In this document: positions 25,649 through 34,360 of the stretch, piece by piece
Layout: each line of letters begins with the position of its first letter
How positions within the stretch are numbered: the stretch's first letter is position 1
Assembly: GCF_042214795.1 (NCBI RefSeq)
Contig: NZ_CP090177.1
Span: forward strand, 1,054,001-1,118,000
From: Arcobacter iocasae
GTDB taxonomy: Bacteria > Campylobacterota > Campylobacteria > Campylobacterales > Arcobacteraceae
Length of the DNA: 64,000 bases
Direction: 5' to 3'
The notes under the pieces: generated by a model
Database searches by the model: none
Seen by the model: the letters and a program-made list of their open reading frames with translations, nothing else
Told to the model about the DNA's origin: nothing
Translations under genes and position numbers: made by a program

Positions 25649-26547
25649 GTAAGATAATTTATAGTACAGTAATCTATCCTTCTAAAAATTTTGAATTGTT
25701 TATGCATGATTATTTAGATTCTGTTTTTAGTCAAACATACATAAACTTTGAATTACTATTAATACTTGATAATATTGATGCAAATAAAGTAAGAGAATAT
25801 GTAGATAAGTTCAATGCAAATAATAAAAAAGTTTATATCAAAAAGTTTATAGAAAACTTAATGCCAATAGAGTTAAGAAAAAAACAAATTGAGATTGCTT
25901 ATAATATGAAAGCAGATATATTAATATTTTCAGATTTTGATGAAAATGTAGCTATTAATAGAGTGGAAGAAGTTATAAAAAATATTAGTGGATATGCATT
26001 TGCTTTTAATGACTTTTATATCGTAGATAAAAATTTAAAAAAACTTAGTGAAAAAAGTTTTTTTCAAACAAGAATAATACCAAAAGAAATTTCTAGTTAT
26101 AAAGAAATTTTGTCTTTTAACTTTATAGGATTAGGAAGTATGGCTATCAATTTAAAACAATATAGTTTTGATAAGTTAAAATTCCCAAAAGATATAAAAG
26201 CACTTGATTGGTACATTGCTACAAAAGTTTTGTTAAGTGGTTATAAGAGCATTGCTTTGCATAATACATATGCAAATTATAGACAACATGAAAACTCTTT
26301 TGTAGGTTTTAATTTTAAATTAAATAAAGATAACTTGACAAAAGGTTTAAATGTAAAATTAATACATTATAGTCATTTAAAAAAACATAACAATGAATTT
26401 AAAAGTTTATATAATGAAATACTTGAATTAAAACAGTACATCAAAACTATTGGAGTTGAAAAATATATTAAACTCGTAAATAGTAAATATGATACAAATA
26501 AGTTTTGTTGGTGGGAAAATATAAAAGTAAAAAAGGACTTAGTTTGA
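25645..26547 (+). CDS. Glycosyltransferase family 2-like protein
   Basis: 300 residues with a GT-A fold: an N-terminal STVIYPSKNF segment, SVFSQTYINFELLLILDN and a DxD-like FSDFDENV near residue 95. A WxxR-like acceptor region is replaced by LDWYIATKVL and the YRQHENSFVG motif seen at the end of many GT2 domains. Donor and acceptor are unknown. It overlaps the deacetylase by 4 bp and nonulosonate synthase downstream. It could add the sugar before or after the nonulosonic acid. Confidence 0.75.
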   Translation: MSKIIYSTVIYPSKNFELFMHDYLDSVFSQTYINFELLLILDNIDANKVREYVDKFNANNKKVYIKKFIENLMPIELRKKQIEIAYNMKADILIFSDFDENVAINRVEEVIKNISGYAFAFNDFYIVDKNLKKLSEKSFFQTRIIPKEISSYKEILSFNFIGLGSMAINLKQYSFDKLKFPKDIKALDWYIATKVLLSGYKSIALHNTYANYRQHENSFVGFNFKLNKDNLTKGLNVKLIHYSHLKKHNNEFKSLYNEILELKQYIKTIGVEKYIKLVNSKYDTNKFCWWENIKVKKDLV

Positions 26548-27602
26548 ATGTAAATGAATTAGATAAACCATACATAATAGCAGAAATTGGATGTAATCAT
26601 AATGGAGATACTGAATTAGGACTCAAAATGATAAAAGTGGCTAAAGACTGTGGAGCAGATGCAGTCAAGTTTCAATTTTTTAATGAAAATAATTTAGTCA
26701 CAAGTGATTATCTTGATGAATTAGATGCAGGCATTATTAAACTTGAAAATATAGAAACTTGGACTACAAAAGAATTGGGTTTAAATTCAGTTAGAGAACA
26801 AATACGCGCTTTTACAAATAATGAGAAACAGTTGATTATGTTTAGAGACTATTGTGATGCAATAGGTATTGATTTTGGATGTACCCCAATAAATGAGGAA
26901 GCTATAAGTTTTTTATCAAAAATAAAAAGTCATTTTTTAAAAATATCTTCAATGGATGCAAATAATATCGACTTAATTGAGAAATGCATAAATACAAACT
27001 TACCAATTATTGTATCTACTGGTATGGCAAGTTTGCAAGATATTGATAAAATTTACAATCTTTTTAAAAATAGAAACTATAATAATTTTTCTATATTACA
27101 TTGTGTTTCAATTTATCCACCAAGAGATGAAATAGTAAATTTAAATTTCATTGATACTTTAAAGGGAATTTATGATTGTAATATTGGATATTCTGACCAT
27201 TCTTTAGGCTTTTCATTATCAATTGCTGCCATTGCAAAAGGATGTAAAATCATAGAAAAACATTTTACTTTAGATAAAAATATGCCAGGATGGGATCATA
27301 AGGTATCCGCAGATGAAAATGACTTAAAAATAATTTGTAAAGAAGGAAATAAAGTATTTAGATCATTAGGAAATAAATACAAAATATTATCAGCAGATGA
27401 AATGGAAAAAAGAAAAAAGTTTAGAAGAAGTATGGTATCAAAATATGATTTAAAAAAAGGACATATTTTAACAAAAAAGGATATTGTTTATAAAAGACCA
27501 GGAACAGGTATTTCTCCGGAAGAAGAAATATTTTTTATAGGAAAAAGACTTACAAAAAATCTAAAAGAAGATAAAACTATTTTTGAGAGTGATTTTTTAT
27601 GA
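26544..27602 (+). CDS. legI: NeuB/LegI-type nonulosonic acid synthase
   Basis: Condenses phosphoenolpyruvate with a 6-carbon amino sugar to give a 9-carbon nonulosonic acid. About 352 residues. A TIM-barrel NeuB domain (IIAEIGCNHNGD, ADAVKFQFF, STGMASLQDID, GYSDHSLG, IEKHFTLDKNMPGWDH) is followed by an SAF antifreeze-like domain (RRSMVSKYDLKKG to the end). I take the TTG at 26544, which overlaps the previous stop as TTGA and has AAAGGA 8 nt upstream; the upstream ATG at 26505 would overlap by 43 bp. It clearly differs from PseI at 55501. Linked to LegC, LegF and PtmE homologues, so legionaminic-type product is likely. Confidence 0.9.
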   Translation: MNVNELDKPYIIAEIGCNHNGDTELGLKMIKVAKDCGADAVKFQFFNENNLVTSDYLDELDAGIIKLENIETWTTKELGLNSVREQIRAFTNNEKQLIMFRDYCDAIGIDFGCTPINEEAISFLSKIKSHFLKISSMDANNIDLIEKCINTNLPIIVSTGMASLQDIDKIYNLFKNRNYNNFSILHCVSIYPPRDEIVNLNFIDTLKGIYDCNIGYSDHSLGFSLSIAAIAKGCKIIEKHFTLDKNMPGWDHKVSADENDLKIICKEGNKVFRSLGNKYKILSADEMEKRKKFRRSMVSKYDLKKGHILTKKDIVYKRPGTGISPEEEIFFIGKRLTKNLKEDKTIFESDFL

Positions 27603-28279
27603 TAGCAATAATTCCTGCAAGAAGTGGATCGAAGGGATTAGCACGTAAAAATATAAAAGAATTACATAGCAAACCTATGATAGCTTATACCATTGAAGAA
27701 GCTTTAAAATCTAAATATATAAGTGAAGTTTTAATTTCTACAGATTCCGAAGAGATTGAAAAGATTGCTGTACAATATGGAGCTAAAAATCATTTCTTAA
27801 GACCAGAGTTTTTATCATCAGATTCGGCAAAAGCTATAGATAATTATATCTATACCATCAATAGACTAAACAGTGAATTTGGATATAAAATAGAAGATTT
27901 TATTGTTCTACAACCAACTTCTCCATTAAGACGAGTAGAAGATATAGATGGAGCTATCGAATTATTTAATAATAAGAATGCAGATAGTGTAATAAGTTAT
28001 ACAGAAGAATACCATCCAATAGAGTGGCATAAATATATTACGGAAGAAGGTAAGTTTCAAAATATTTTTGAAGATAAATTACTGAATCGTCAGGATATAA
28101 AAAAAAGTTATTTTCCCAATGGAGCGGTATTTGTCTTTAAATATGAATTAATTAAAAAAAATACTTATTTCAGTAATAATTCTTACCCATATATAATGCC
28201 AAGATCTCGTTCAATTGATATTGATACAATTGAAGATTTTAAATATGTCGAATTTTTAATGAAAGATACACATGAATGA
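27599..28279 (+). CDS. legF: CMP-nonulosonic acid cytidylyltransferase (LegF/PtmB type)
   Basis: Activates the nonulosonic acid as its CMP sugar for transfer. 226 residues. CTP-binding IPARSGSKGLARKN at the N-terminus, then LQPTSPLRRVEDID and the final DIDTIEDFKYVE, all typical of the NeuA/PtmB/PseF family. It overlaps legI by 4 bp (ATGA), so dedicated to that product. The paralogue at 56569 is PseF in the Pse operon. Leg rather than Neu is inferred from the neighbouring LegC and PtmE homologues. Confidence 0.9.
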   Translation: MIAIIPARSGSKGLARKNIKELHSKPMIAYTIEEALKSKYISEVLISTDSEEIEKIAVQYGAKNHFLRPEFLSSDSAKAIDNYIYTINRLNSEFGYKIEDFIVLQPTSPLRRVEDIDGAIELFNNKNADSVISYTEEYHPIEWHKYITEEGKFQNIFEDKLLNRQDIKKSYFPNGAVFVFKYELIKKNTYFSNNSYPYIMPRSRSIDIDTIEDFKYVEFLMKDTHE

Positions 28280-29303
28280 AAAACTAATACTGACTAAAAA
28301 TATAAAAATCAATGATGCCATTAAACTATTGGATAAAAATGGAAATGGTGTTTTACCTGTTGTTAATATTTCAAATAAATTGTTAGGATTAATTACAGAT
28401 GGAGACATACGAAAAGCAATATTAAATAATAATTTAAATATAGAACATATAATTAATAAAAATCCTTTTAAACTACATATATCTTCATCTAAAACTCAAA
28501 TTATTAACTATTTAAAAAAAATTAAGAGAAGGCATATTCCTCTTGTAGATGAAAATAATAACTTTATAAAAATATTCACTTTAGATGAAGTAGATTTTAA
28601 TTTAAAGTCAAATTGGATAGTCATAATGGCTGGAGGATTAGGTACAAGACTGGAAGAACTAACAAAAAACATACCTAAACCAATGCTTAGAGTTGGAACA
28701 AAGCCTATGATAGAACACATTATAAATATGTTTGTTTCTCATGGATTTACAAAATTTATATTAAGTGTAAATTATAAAGCAGAACTGATAAAAGAATATT
28801 TCAAAGACGGAAGTGACTTTGGCATAGAAGTAAGGTATCTTGAAGAAAAAAAAAGACTTGGTACAGGAGGTTCTTTAAGTTTGATTGATATAGAAATTGA
28901 TGAGCCTTTTTTTGTAACAAATGGAGATGTTATTTCCTCACTTAATTATGAAGAAGTCCTAGACTTTCATAAAGAACAACAATCAATCGCAACAATGTGT
29001 ATCAAAAAAGACAGTTATCAAATACCCTATGGTGTAATTGAAATTGATAATAAAAATAATATACTTAATATTATAGAAAAACCTGTAAAAGATTTTTTTA
29101 TAAATACTGGAATTTATATATTAAATCCAGAAACTTTAAAATATATTCCAAAGAATCAATTTTTTGATTTACCTACTTTATTTGATATTCTAAAAGAAAA
29201 AGGTAACGTTACAAAAAGCTTTGAAATTACTGATTATTGGATTGATATTGGTAAAAAAGAAGATTATTTAAGAATTAATAAAATAATTAGGCTGGAAAAC
29301 TAG
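28272..29303 (+). CDS. ptmE: PtmE-like CBS-domain sugar-1-phosphate nucleotidyltransferase
   Basis: 343 residues in two parts: a CBS-domain pair (about residues 5-108, with LPVVNISNKLLGLITDGDIR) and a sugar nucleotidyltransferase (MAGGLGTRLEELTKNIPKPM at 119-138, then NGDVISSLNYEEV, GVIEIDN, NTGIYILN). In Campylobacter jejuni PtmE makes GDP-glucosamine from GlcN-1-phosphate for the GDP-linked legionaminic route, and the CBS-plus-transferase layout here is the same. That would mean the pathway in this cluster starts from GDP-GlcN(Ac). The CBS pair may sense a nucleotide. Overlaps legF by 8 bp. Confidence 0.86.
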   Translation: MNEKLILTKNIKINDAIKLLDKNGNGVLPVVNISNKLLGLITDGDIRKAILNNNLNIEHIINKNPFKLHISSSKTQIINYLKKIKRRHIPLVDENNNFIKIFTLDEVDFNLKSNWIVIMAGGLGTRLEELTKNIPKPMLRVGTKPMIEHIINMFVSHGFTKFILSVNYKAELIKEYFKDGSDFGIEVRYLEEKKRLGTGGSLSLIDIEIDEPFFVTNGDVISSLNYEEVLDFHKEQQSIATMCIKKDSYQIPYGVIEIDNKNNILNIIEKPVKDFFINTGIYILNPETLKYIPKNQFFDLPTLFDILKEKGNVTKSFEITDYWIDIGKKEDYLRINKIIRLEN

Positions 29304-29305
29304 AT

Positions 29306-30895
29306 ATGACAACATTTGACATTTTAAATTCAATAAATAAAAGTATTCCTAAACGAAAGAATAAGAAGAAAGTCTTATTTACTCAATCATTTAGTATATA
29401 TGAACCTTGTTTTGTACATGATAGATTAATGGCATATTCTTTAATGTTAACAGGTTTTGATATTTACTCAACTTTCTGTGATGGTATCCAAGAAAAAGAA
29501 TGTAATGTTTATGGTGGAGTGTGGGGTGGTGGTGAGGCTTTCAATAAAAACTGTCAAAATTGTCAAAAAAAATCAGAAGAATTATGGTCGATTTTAGATG
29601 AAGAGAATATATATAAATATTCTTCTTATTTAGAGAAACAAGACTATATAGATATTGAGAATAAGCTAATAGCTGTTCCATATAATAAATGGAAAGATTA
29701 TCATGAAGATGATTTTAATTATGGATTATGGAGTAAAGATATCCTAGTAAATAATTATGTAGTTGCTGATTATAAACTTATAGAAAATCATGAGATTTTA
29801 GGAAGAAGTCATCTAAAAAATCTATTATTACTAAAAATTGCCTATGAAAGAATTATAAAAGTAAATAAACCAAATAGAATAATCTCAAATGATAGTTACT
29901 ATGGAATGTGGAAAATGTGGGAATTATTAGCAGTAGAGAATAACATACCATTCTATTCTCATTGGAGTGGAACAAGAAAAGGAGGATGGTGCTATGCATA
30001 TAACGATGCAAGTATGAATCTTGATTTTTCTAAAATATGGGAAACTTACTCATCTATCTCACTTACAAAAGAAGAAGATGAAAGAGTAGAACAATGGCTT
30101 CAAAATAGAACTTTGGGTAATGACATGATTTTAAATACAGCAGCATTGTTGGATTATCAAAATGAAACTGCTGATTTTTCTAAATTTCACAAGAATAAAC
30201 CAACTGCAACACTTTTTACAAATGTTGCTTGGGATTTAGCCGCACTGAATAAAGAAATTTTTACAAAAAATATTTCAGAGTGGATAATCGAAACGATAAA
30301 ATGGTTTAGTGAACATCAAGAATTTCAATTAATTATAAAAACACATCCAGCAGAAGCTAATCCAACAATACCAGCTACAAAGGAAACAATTGAATCTGTT
30401 ATAAAAAAAGTATTTGTAAAATTACCAAATAATATTTTCTTTTTATCACCAAAAGCTTCTATTACAGTATATGATTTATTTAAAATAACTACTGTAGGTA
30501 TTGTTTATACAACAACAGTTGCTATGGAAATGGCGGCGAGAGGTATTCCTATTATAACGGCAGGAAAGTCACACTATAGGGGGTATGGATTTACTATTGA
30601 TCCTAGTACTATTTCTGAGTATTTCACTTCATTAAAAAGTATACTAAAAGATCCAAATGAATCTGATTCAAAAGAAACTATAAATCTTGCTAAAAAATTT
30701 ATTAAATTTAATTTCTTTCATTATTATTCTAAAATAGGTTTATTTGAATTTGAATGGAAAAAACCAATAAATATATTAATTTCTTCTTCAAAAGATTTAA
30801 AAAAAGGTAATCATCAACATTGGGATTATATAATAGATAAAATAGAAAAAGGAGAACCTATTCTAGATTCTAAAGAATGGCCAAAAGAAAGCTGA
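29306..30895 (+). CDS. GT-B protein resembling capsule (KpsC/KpsS-like) transferases
   Basis: 529 residues, no signal peptide. The C-terminal half has features of capsule-synthesis GT-B proteins: LIIKTHPAEANP, a TTTVAMEMAARGIPIIT loop and GKSHYRGYGFT. The N-terminal part has a cysteine cluster (VYGGVWGGGEAFNKNCQNCQ). Related capsule proteins transfer Kdo, itself an acidic 2-keto sugar, so this gene, placed right after CMP-nonulosonate and nucleotide-sugar synthesis, could be a nonulosonic acid transferase. That is inference from position and a distant motif match. It is not the NeuC/LegG epimerase: that family's motifs are absent. Confidence 0.6.
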   Translation: MTTFDILNSINKSIPKRKNKKKVLFTQSFSIYEPCFVHDRLMAYSLMLTGFDIYSTFCDGIQEKECNVYGGVWGGGEAFNKNCQNCQKKSEELWSILDEENIYKYSSYLEKQDYIDIENKLIAVPYNKWKDYHEDDFNYGLWSKDILVNNYVVADYKLIENHEILGRSHLKNLLLLKIAYERIIKVNKPNRIISNDSYYGMWKMWELLAVENNIPFYSHWSGTRKGGWCYAYNDASMNLDFSKIWETYSSISLTKEEDERVEQWLQNRTLGNDMILNTAALLDYQNETADFSKFHKNKPTATLFTNVAWDLAALNKEIFTKNISEWIIETIKWFSEHQEFQLIIKTHPAEANPTIPATKETIESVIKKVFVKLPNNIFFLSPKASITVYDLFKITTVGIVYTTTVAMEMAARGIPIITAGKSHYRGYGFTIDPSTISEYFTSLKSILKDPNESDSKETINLAKKFIKFNFFHYYSKIGLFEFEWKKPINILISSSKDLKKGNHQHWDYIIDKIEKGEPILDSKEWPKES

Positions 30896-31701
30896 TGAAT
30901 TATATATTTACAGAAAAAGACAACAATCTTTATAAAGTAGAACAATCATTAAAAATGAAAGAAAAAAGTGTGAAGCAATATTCTAAAACATTGAATACAG
31001 TCAAAATTACAACAAATGAAGTTTTTTGGCCTTCAAATATTTCAGATACTGCTCTACCCTGGCTTCATCATGAAATATTTGACTCCTTTGAAAATAACCC
31101 CTCTTCATATAATCATCCATGTATGGAAATTGATAAGGTAGATTGGATTATTGATGCTGGTTGCTGTGAAGGATATTTTCCATTATTTGCATTTCAAAAA
31201 AACTCAAATTGTAAAGTTATTGCTTTTGAACCATTAATAGAAATGGAAGAGGCACTAGTAAATACATTTTCAAAAGAACTAAAATCTAAAAATATGATTC
31301 TGATTAATAAAGCATTAGGAAAAGAGACTGGAAAACTAAAGTTTTTTAGTGGAGATACACATTTATGTGACTCTAAAATTTGTTTAGATACTCAAAAAAA
31401 TGATCATTCATATGATGTAGAAGTCACAACTATTGATCTTGTAAGTAAACAACAAAATATTACTAAAAATGGAATGATAAAGATGGACATAGAAGGAGCG
31501 GAGATGGATGCATTATCAGGAGCAACACAACTCTTGAAAACATATAAACCTAAATTAGCAATTGCAGTCTATCATGAATATGAAAATGCCACGCTTTGTA
31601 AAGAAATTATATTAAAAGCTAATCCTTCATATAATATAGAGTTTAGAGGTGAATATTGTTATTTTGAACCTCCTCGTCCATATATGTTATTTGCATGGTA
31701 A
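30895..31701 (+). CDS. FkbM-family SAM methyltransferase
   Basis: About 268 residues. FkbM-type features: IDAGCCEGYFPLFAFQK (SAM loop), VIAFEPLIEMEE, and the C-terminal MIKMDIEGAEMDALSGA signature that defines the family. FkbM enzymes methylate sugar hydroxyls. The ATG at 30895 overlaps the previous stop (TGATG) and is preferred to the in-frame ATG at 30877. An 80-bp gap with nothing recognisable follows, the longest in this part of the operon. Acceptor unknown; a glycan O-methyl group is the likely product. Confidence 0.85.
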   Translation: MNYIFTEKDNNLYKVEQSLKMKEKSVKQYSKTLNTVKITTNEVFWPSNISDTALPWLHHEIFDSFENNPSSYNHPCMEIDKVDWIIDAGCCEGYFPLFAFQKNSNCKVIAFEPLIEMEEALVNTFSKELKSKNMILINKALGKETGKLKFFSGDTHLCDSKICLDTQKNDHSYDVEVTTIDLVSKQQNITKNGMIKMDIEGAEMDALSGATQLLKTYKPKLAIAVYHEYENATLCKEIILKANPSYNIEFRGEYCYFEPPRPYMLFAW

Positions 31702-31781
31702 AACATTAAGGCTAAGATGGAGAATATACTAATTAAATTGTTCAATTTTCCCAATATAACTACATCCATAAAGGTAATTAA

Positions 31782-32927
31782 ATGAAAATACTATTTACAA
31801 CACCAATATTTGGCTTTCCATCAATAGGAGGACCCGAATTAAGAATTGAAACATCAATTAAAGCATTAGCTAAAATTAGTACTCTAATATGCTATATAAG
31901 GAAACCAAAACTAAGTCTTACTAGTGAAGCTGATGATTTTTTAAATGACTTATCTGAAAGAGTATATTATTTAGACCCACATATTCCTAAAGATGTCTTT
32001 TGGCCACAAATTTTAGAAAATGAAAAACCTGATTTAATTTGGTTTGGATATGGCAATATATCATATGTCCTAATGAAATACTTGAAGTCAATTACAAATA
32101 TACCTTTAGTCTGTGATACTGATAGTGTTTGGTCTAAATTTATTCTTAGAGAACTAGATGTAGAAAATAATGAGAAAAGAAAAATAGAAATCCTAGATGC
32201 AGGTAAAATCAAGGAAAATGAAGAAGAAAGTTGGGTTGATTTTTGTGATGTAACAACTGCTGTTTCTGAAATTGATATGGAATATTATAAGTCATTAACA
32301 AAAGATAAAAATAAAATCCATCTTTTTTCTAATGTAATTGATTTATCATCATACCAAAATTGTATAGAAAATATTTATAACATAACATCTCCTTCTTTAT
32401 ATTTAGCAGGAACTTTTTGGAAAAATTCTCCAATGGAAGATGCTACACGTTGGTTTGTAGATGAAGTATTTTCAAACTTAATAATTAAATACCCAAATTT
32501 AAAGTTATATATAGTAGGGAAAAAATCCATAGAAATAGTTGGAGAGTTAAGTAATCAAAATATACTTGTAGTAGGTAAAGTTGAAAGTGTATTACCATAT
32601 TTAAAGCATGTTGATGTAGTATTGGTTCCTTTACGTTTCGAATCAGGAACAAGGTTTAAGATTTTAGAGGCAATGGCTTGTAAAAAGGCAATAGTATCTA
32701 CGACATTAGGTGCAGAAGGAATACCTGTAACAGATAATGAAAATATATTAATAGCTGATGAACCTAATATTTTTTATCAAAAAGTTGTTGATTTAATTGA
32801 AAATAAACTAACAAAAAATAAACTTGCCAAAAATGGATATAATTTAGTTAAAGAACAATATGATATTGATAATCTTGCACAACAAGGAAAAGCAATTTGC
32901 AAATACTTAGGTTTAATAAATGATTAG
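31782..32927 (+). CDS. Glycosyltransferase family 4-like protein
   Basis: 381-residue GT-B enzyme. N-terminal Rossmann half (MKILFTTPIFGFPSIGGPE); C-terminal half with LYLAGTFWKNSPMEDATRWF, LYIVGKK and the donor-site motif VPLRFESGTRFKILEAMACK. It has no membrane segment and should act at the cytoplasmic face on a lipid- or protein-linked acceptor. AAAGG precedes the ATG. The downstream gene overlaps by 8 bp. Donor sugar not predictable by eye. Confidence 0.82.
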   Translation: MKILFTTPIFGFPSIGGPELRIETSIKALAKISTLICYIRKPKLSLTSEADDFLNDLSERVYYLDPHIPKDVFWPQILENEKPDLIWFGYGNISYVLMKYLKSITNIPLVCDTDSVWSKFILRELDVENNEKRKIEILDAGKIKENEEESWVDFCDVTTAVSEIDMEYYKSLTKDKNKIHLFSNVIDLSSYQNCIENIYNITSPSLYLAGTFWKNSPMEDATRWFVDEVFSNLIIKYPNLKLYIVGKKSIEIVGELSNQNILVVGKVESVLPYLKHVDVVLVPLRFESGTRFKILEAMACKKAIVSTTLGAEGIPVTDNENILIADEPNIFYQKVVDLIENKLTKNKLAKNGYNLVKEQYDIDNLAQQGKAICKYLGLIND

Positions 32928-33360
32928 AACAATCATTCATGATAATCAACAAATAGCTATTATTATTAAAAATAATTACAAAAAAGAAGGTGTAGAGTTT
33001 TTCACGCCAAATGATTACTCTCAACAACTTGCCTATATGTCGCATAAAAAAGGTAAAAAAATTGATGCACATATACATAATAAAGTAACTCGAGATGTTC
33101 ATATAACTCAAGAAGTTTTAGTAATAAGAGAAGGCAAACTTCGTATAGATTTTTACACACAGGAAAAAGAATACTTAGAAAGTAGAATTCTTGAAAAAGG
33201 AGATGTAATACTACTTGCTAGTGGTGGACATGGATTTGAAGTATTGGAAGACATTGAAATGATTGAAATAAAGCAAGGTCCATACCTAGGAGATGAAGAT
33301 AAAACAAGATTTGCCCATATTTTAAAAGAAAATATAAAAATTAAGGGAGCAAATGAATAA
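32920..33360 (+). CDS. Cupin-fold protein of glycan clusters
   Basis: 146 residues forming a single cupin barrel: first motif around DAHIHNKVTRDVHITQEVLV with potential metal His and Glu, second motif GDVILLASGGHGFEVLEDIE. Small cupins of this kind occur in surface-polysaccharide clusters, some as sugar isomerases, others without known activity. It overlaps the GT4 gene upstream and the methyltransferase downstream by 8 bp each, so it belongs to the operon. Enzymatic role unknown. Confidence 0.7.
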   Translation: MIRTIIHDNQQIAIIIKNNYKKEGVEFFTPNDYSQQLAYMSHKKGKKIDAHIHNKVTRDVHITQEVLVIREGKLRIDFYTQEKEYLESRILEKGDVILLASGGHGFEVLEDIEMIEIKQGPYLGDEDKTRFAHILKENIKIKGANE

Positions 33361-34360
33361 CTTATATAAAACTCATAATTTTAGAAATGATATTTTTCAA
33401 TATGCAGATAAGAATAGTAAACATATATCTAATTTCAAAAGAAAATTGAAAAATAAAGATTATTCCATAAGTGAATACTCTTGTACTATTTGTAACACAT
33501 CTGATTTTACAACCGTTGCAGAAGCAGATGAAGGTTTTAAATGGGGTATATGTAAATCTTGCGGACTGTTACAAATATTTCATAGATTAGGTAAAAATAA
33601 TATAAATGAGTTTTATACATCTGGTGAATATCAAGCAATATGTATGGGAAATTTAGATGATAAAACCCACTTTGCATTAGAATATGAAATAATGAGTTTA
33701 TATTTTATAGATATTTTAAATAACTTAGACCTTGAAGCAAATGAAACAAATATTTTAGAAATAGGTTGTGGTTCAGGAGGGATATTAAAAGCTTTTAAAG
33801 AATGGGGAGCAAACTCAGTAAAAGGATATGACATTGATTCTCAAAAAATTAATTATGGAAAATCTTTTGTAGAAGAAATTGAGTTTGCAGATGCTTTAGA
33901 ATTAGATAATAAGATATTTTCTCAATACAATATTATTTTATTAAGTAATATATTGGAACATTTAAATGATCCCACGATTTTCTTAAATAACTTATCCAAA
34001 AGACTTGAAATAAATAATAATTATATAATTATTGATATACCAAATTTAGAATACATGTACAGCTATTCAGATATTTCACTCCAAAAATTCTTTCATATTG
34101 GACATTTATGGTATTTTAATCCAATTACAATCGAAAAATTAATAAATAAAGTAGGATTTAGAATTAAACAAATAATAATTAAGGGAGCTGCATTTAGTAT
34201 AGTATGTAAAAAAGATTCAAATAGTGAGATAATAAATACCAATAATAGCTATTGGAATACAATTTCTTCTATTCAATATACCAATTTTTTAAATGATAAA
34301 AATAATATTTTAAATATAGCACAAGAAAAATATGCTAAAGTTAGCCAAAAGTACTTATGA
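33353..34360 (+). CDS. Zinc-ribbon class I SAM methyltransferase
   Basis: 335 residues. An N-terminal zinc ribbon (CTICNTSDF ... CKSCGLLQ, two CxxC pairs at about residues 43-75) precedes a class I methyltransferase domain with ILEIGCGSGGILKAFKEWG, GYDIDSQKI and LLSNILEHLNDP. This ribbon-plus-methyltransferase layout is seen in sugar C- and O-methyltransferases of polysaccharide clusters. The C-terminal 60 residues are unassigned. It lies directly before the perosamine-synthase-like gene (ATGA overlap). Acceptor unknown. Confidence 0.82.
   Translation: MNNLYKTHNFRNDIFQYADKNSKHISNFKRKLKNKDYSISEYSCTICNTSDFTTVAEADEGFKWGICKSCGLLQIFHRLGKNNINEFYTSGEYQAICMGNLDDKTHFALEYEIMSLYFIDILNNLDLEANETNILEIGCGSGGILKAFKEWGANSVKGYDIDSQKINYGKSFVEEIEFADALELDNKIFSQYNIILLSNILEHLNDPTIFLNNLSKRLEINNNYIIIDIPNLEYMYSYSDISLQKFFHIGHLWYFNPITIEKLINKVGFRIKQIIIKGAAFSIVCKKDSNSEIINTNNSYWNTISSIQYTNFLNDKNNILNIAQEKYAKVSQKYL

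Noticed and set aside
29306..30895. Reading the GT-B protein after PtmE as the missing LegG/NeuC epimerase
   Set aside because: The hydrolysing-epimerase motifs are absent and the C-terminal pattern matches capsule transferases.
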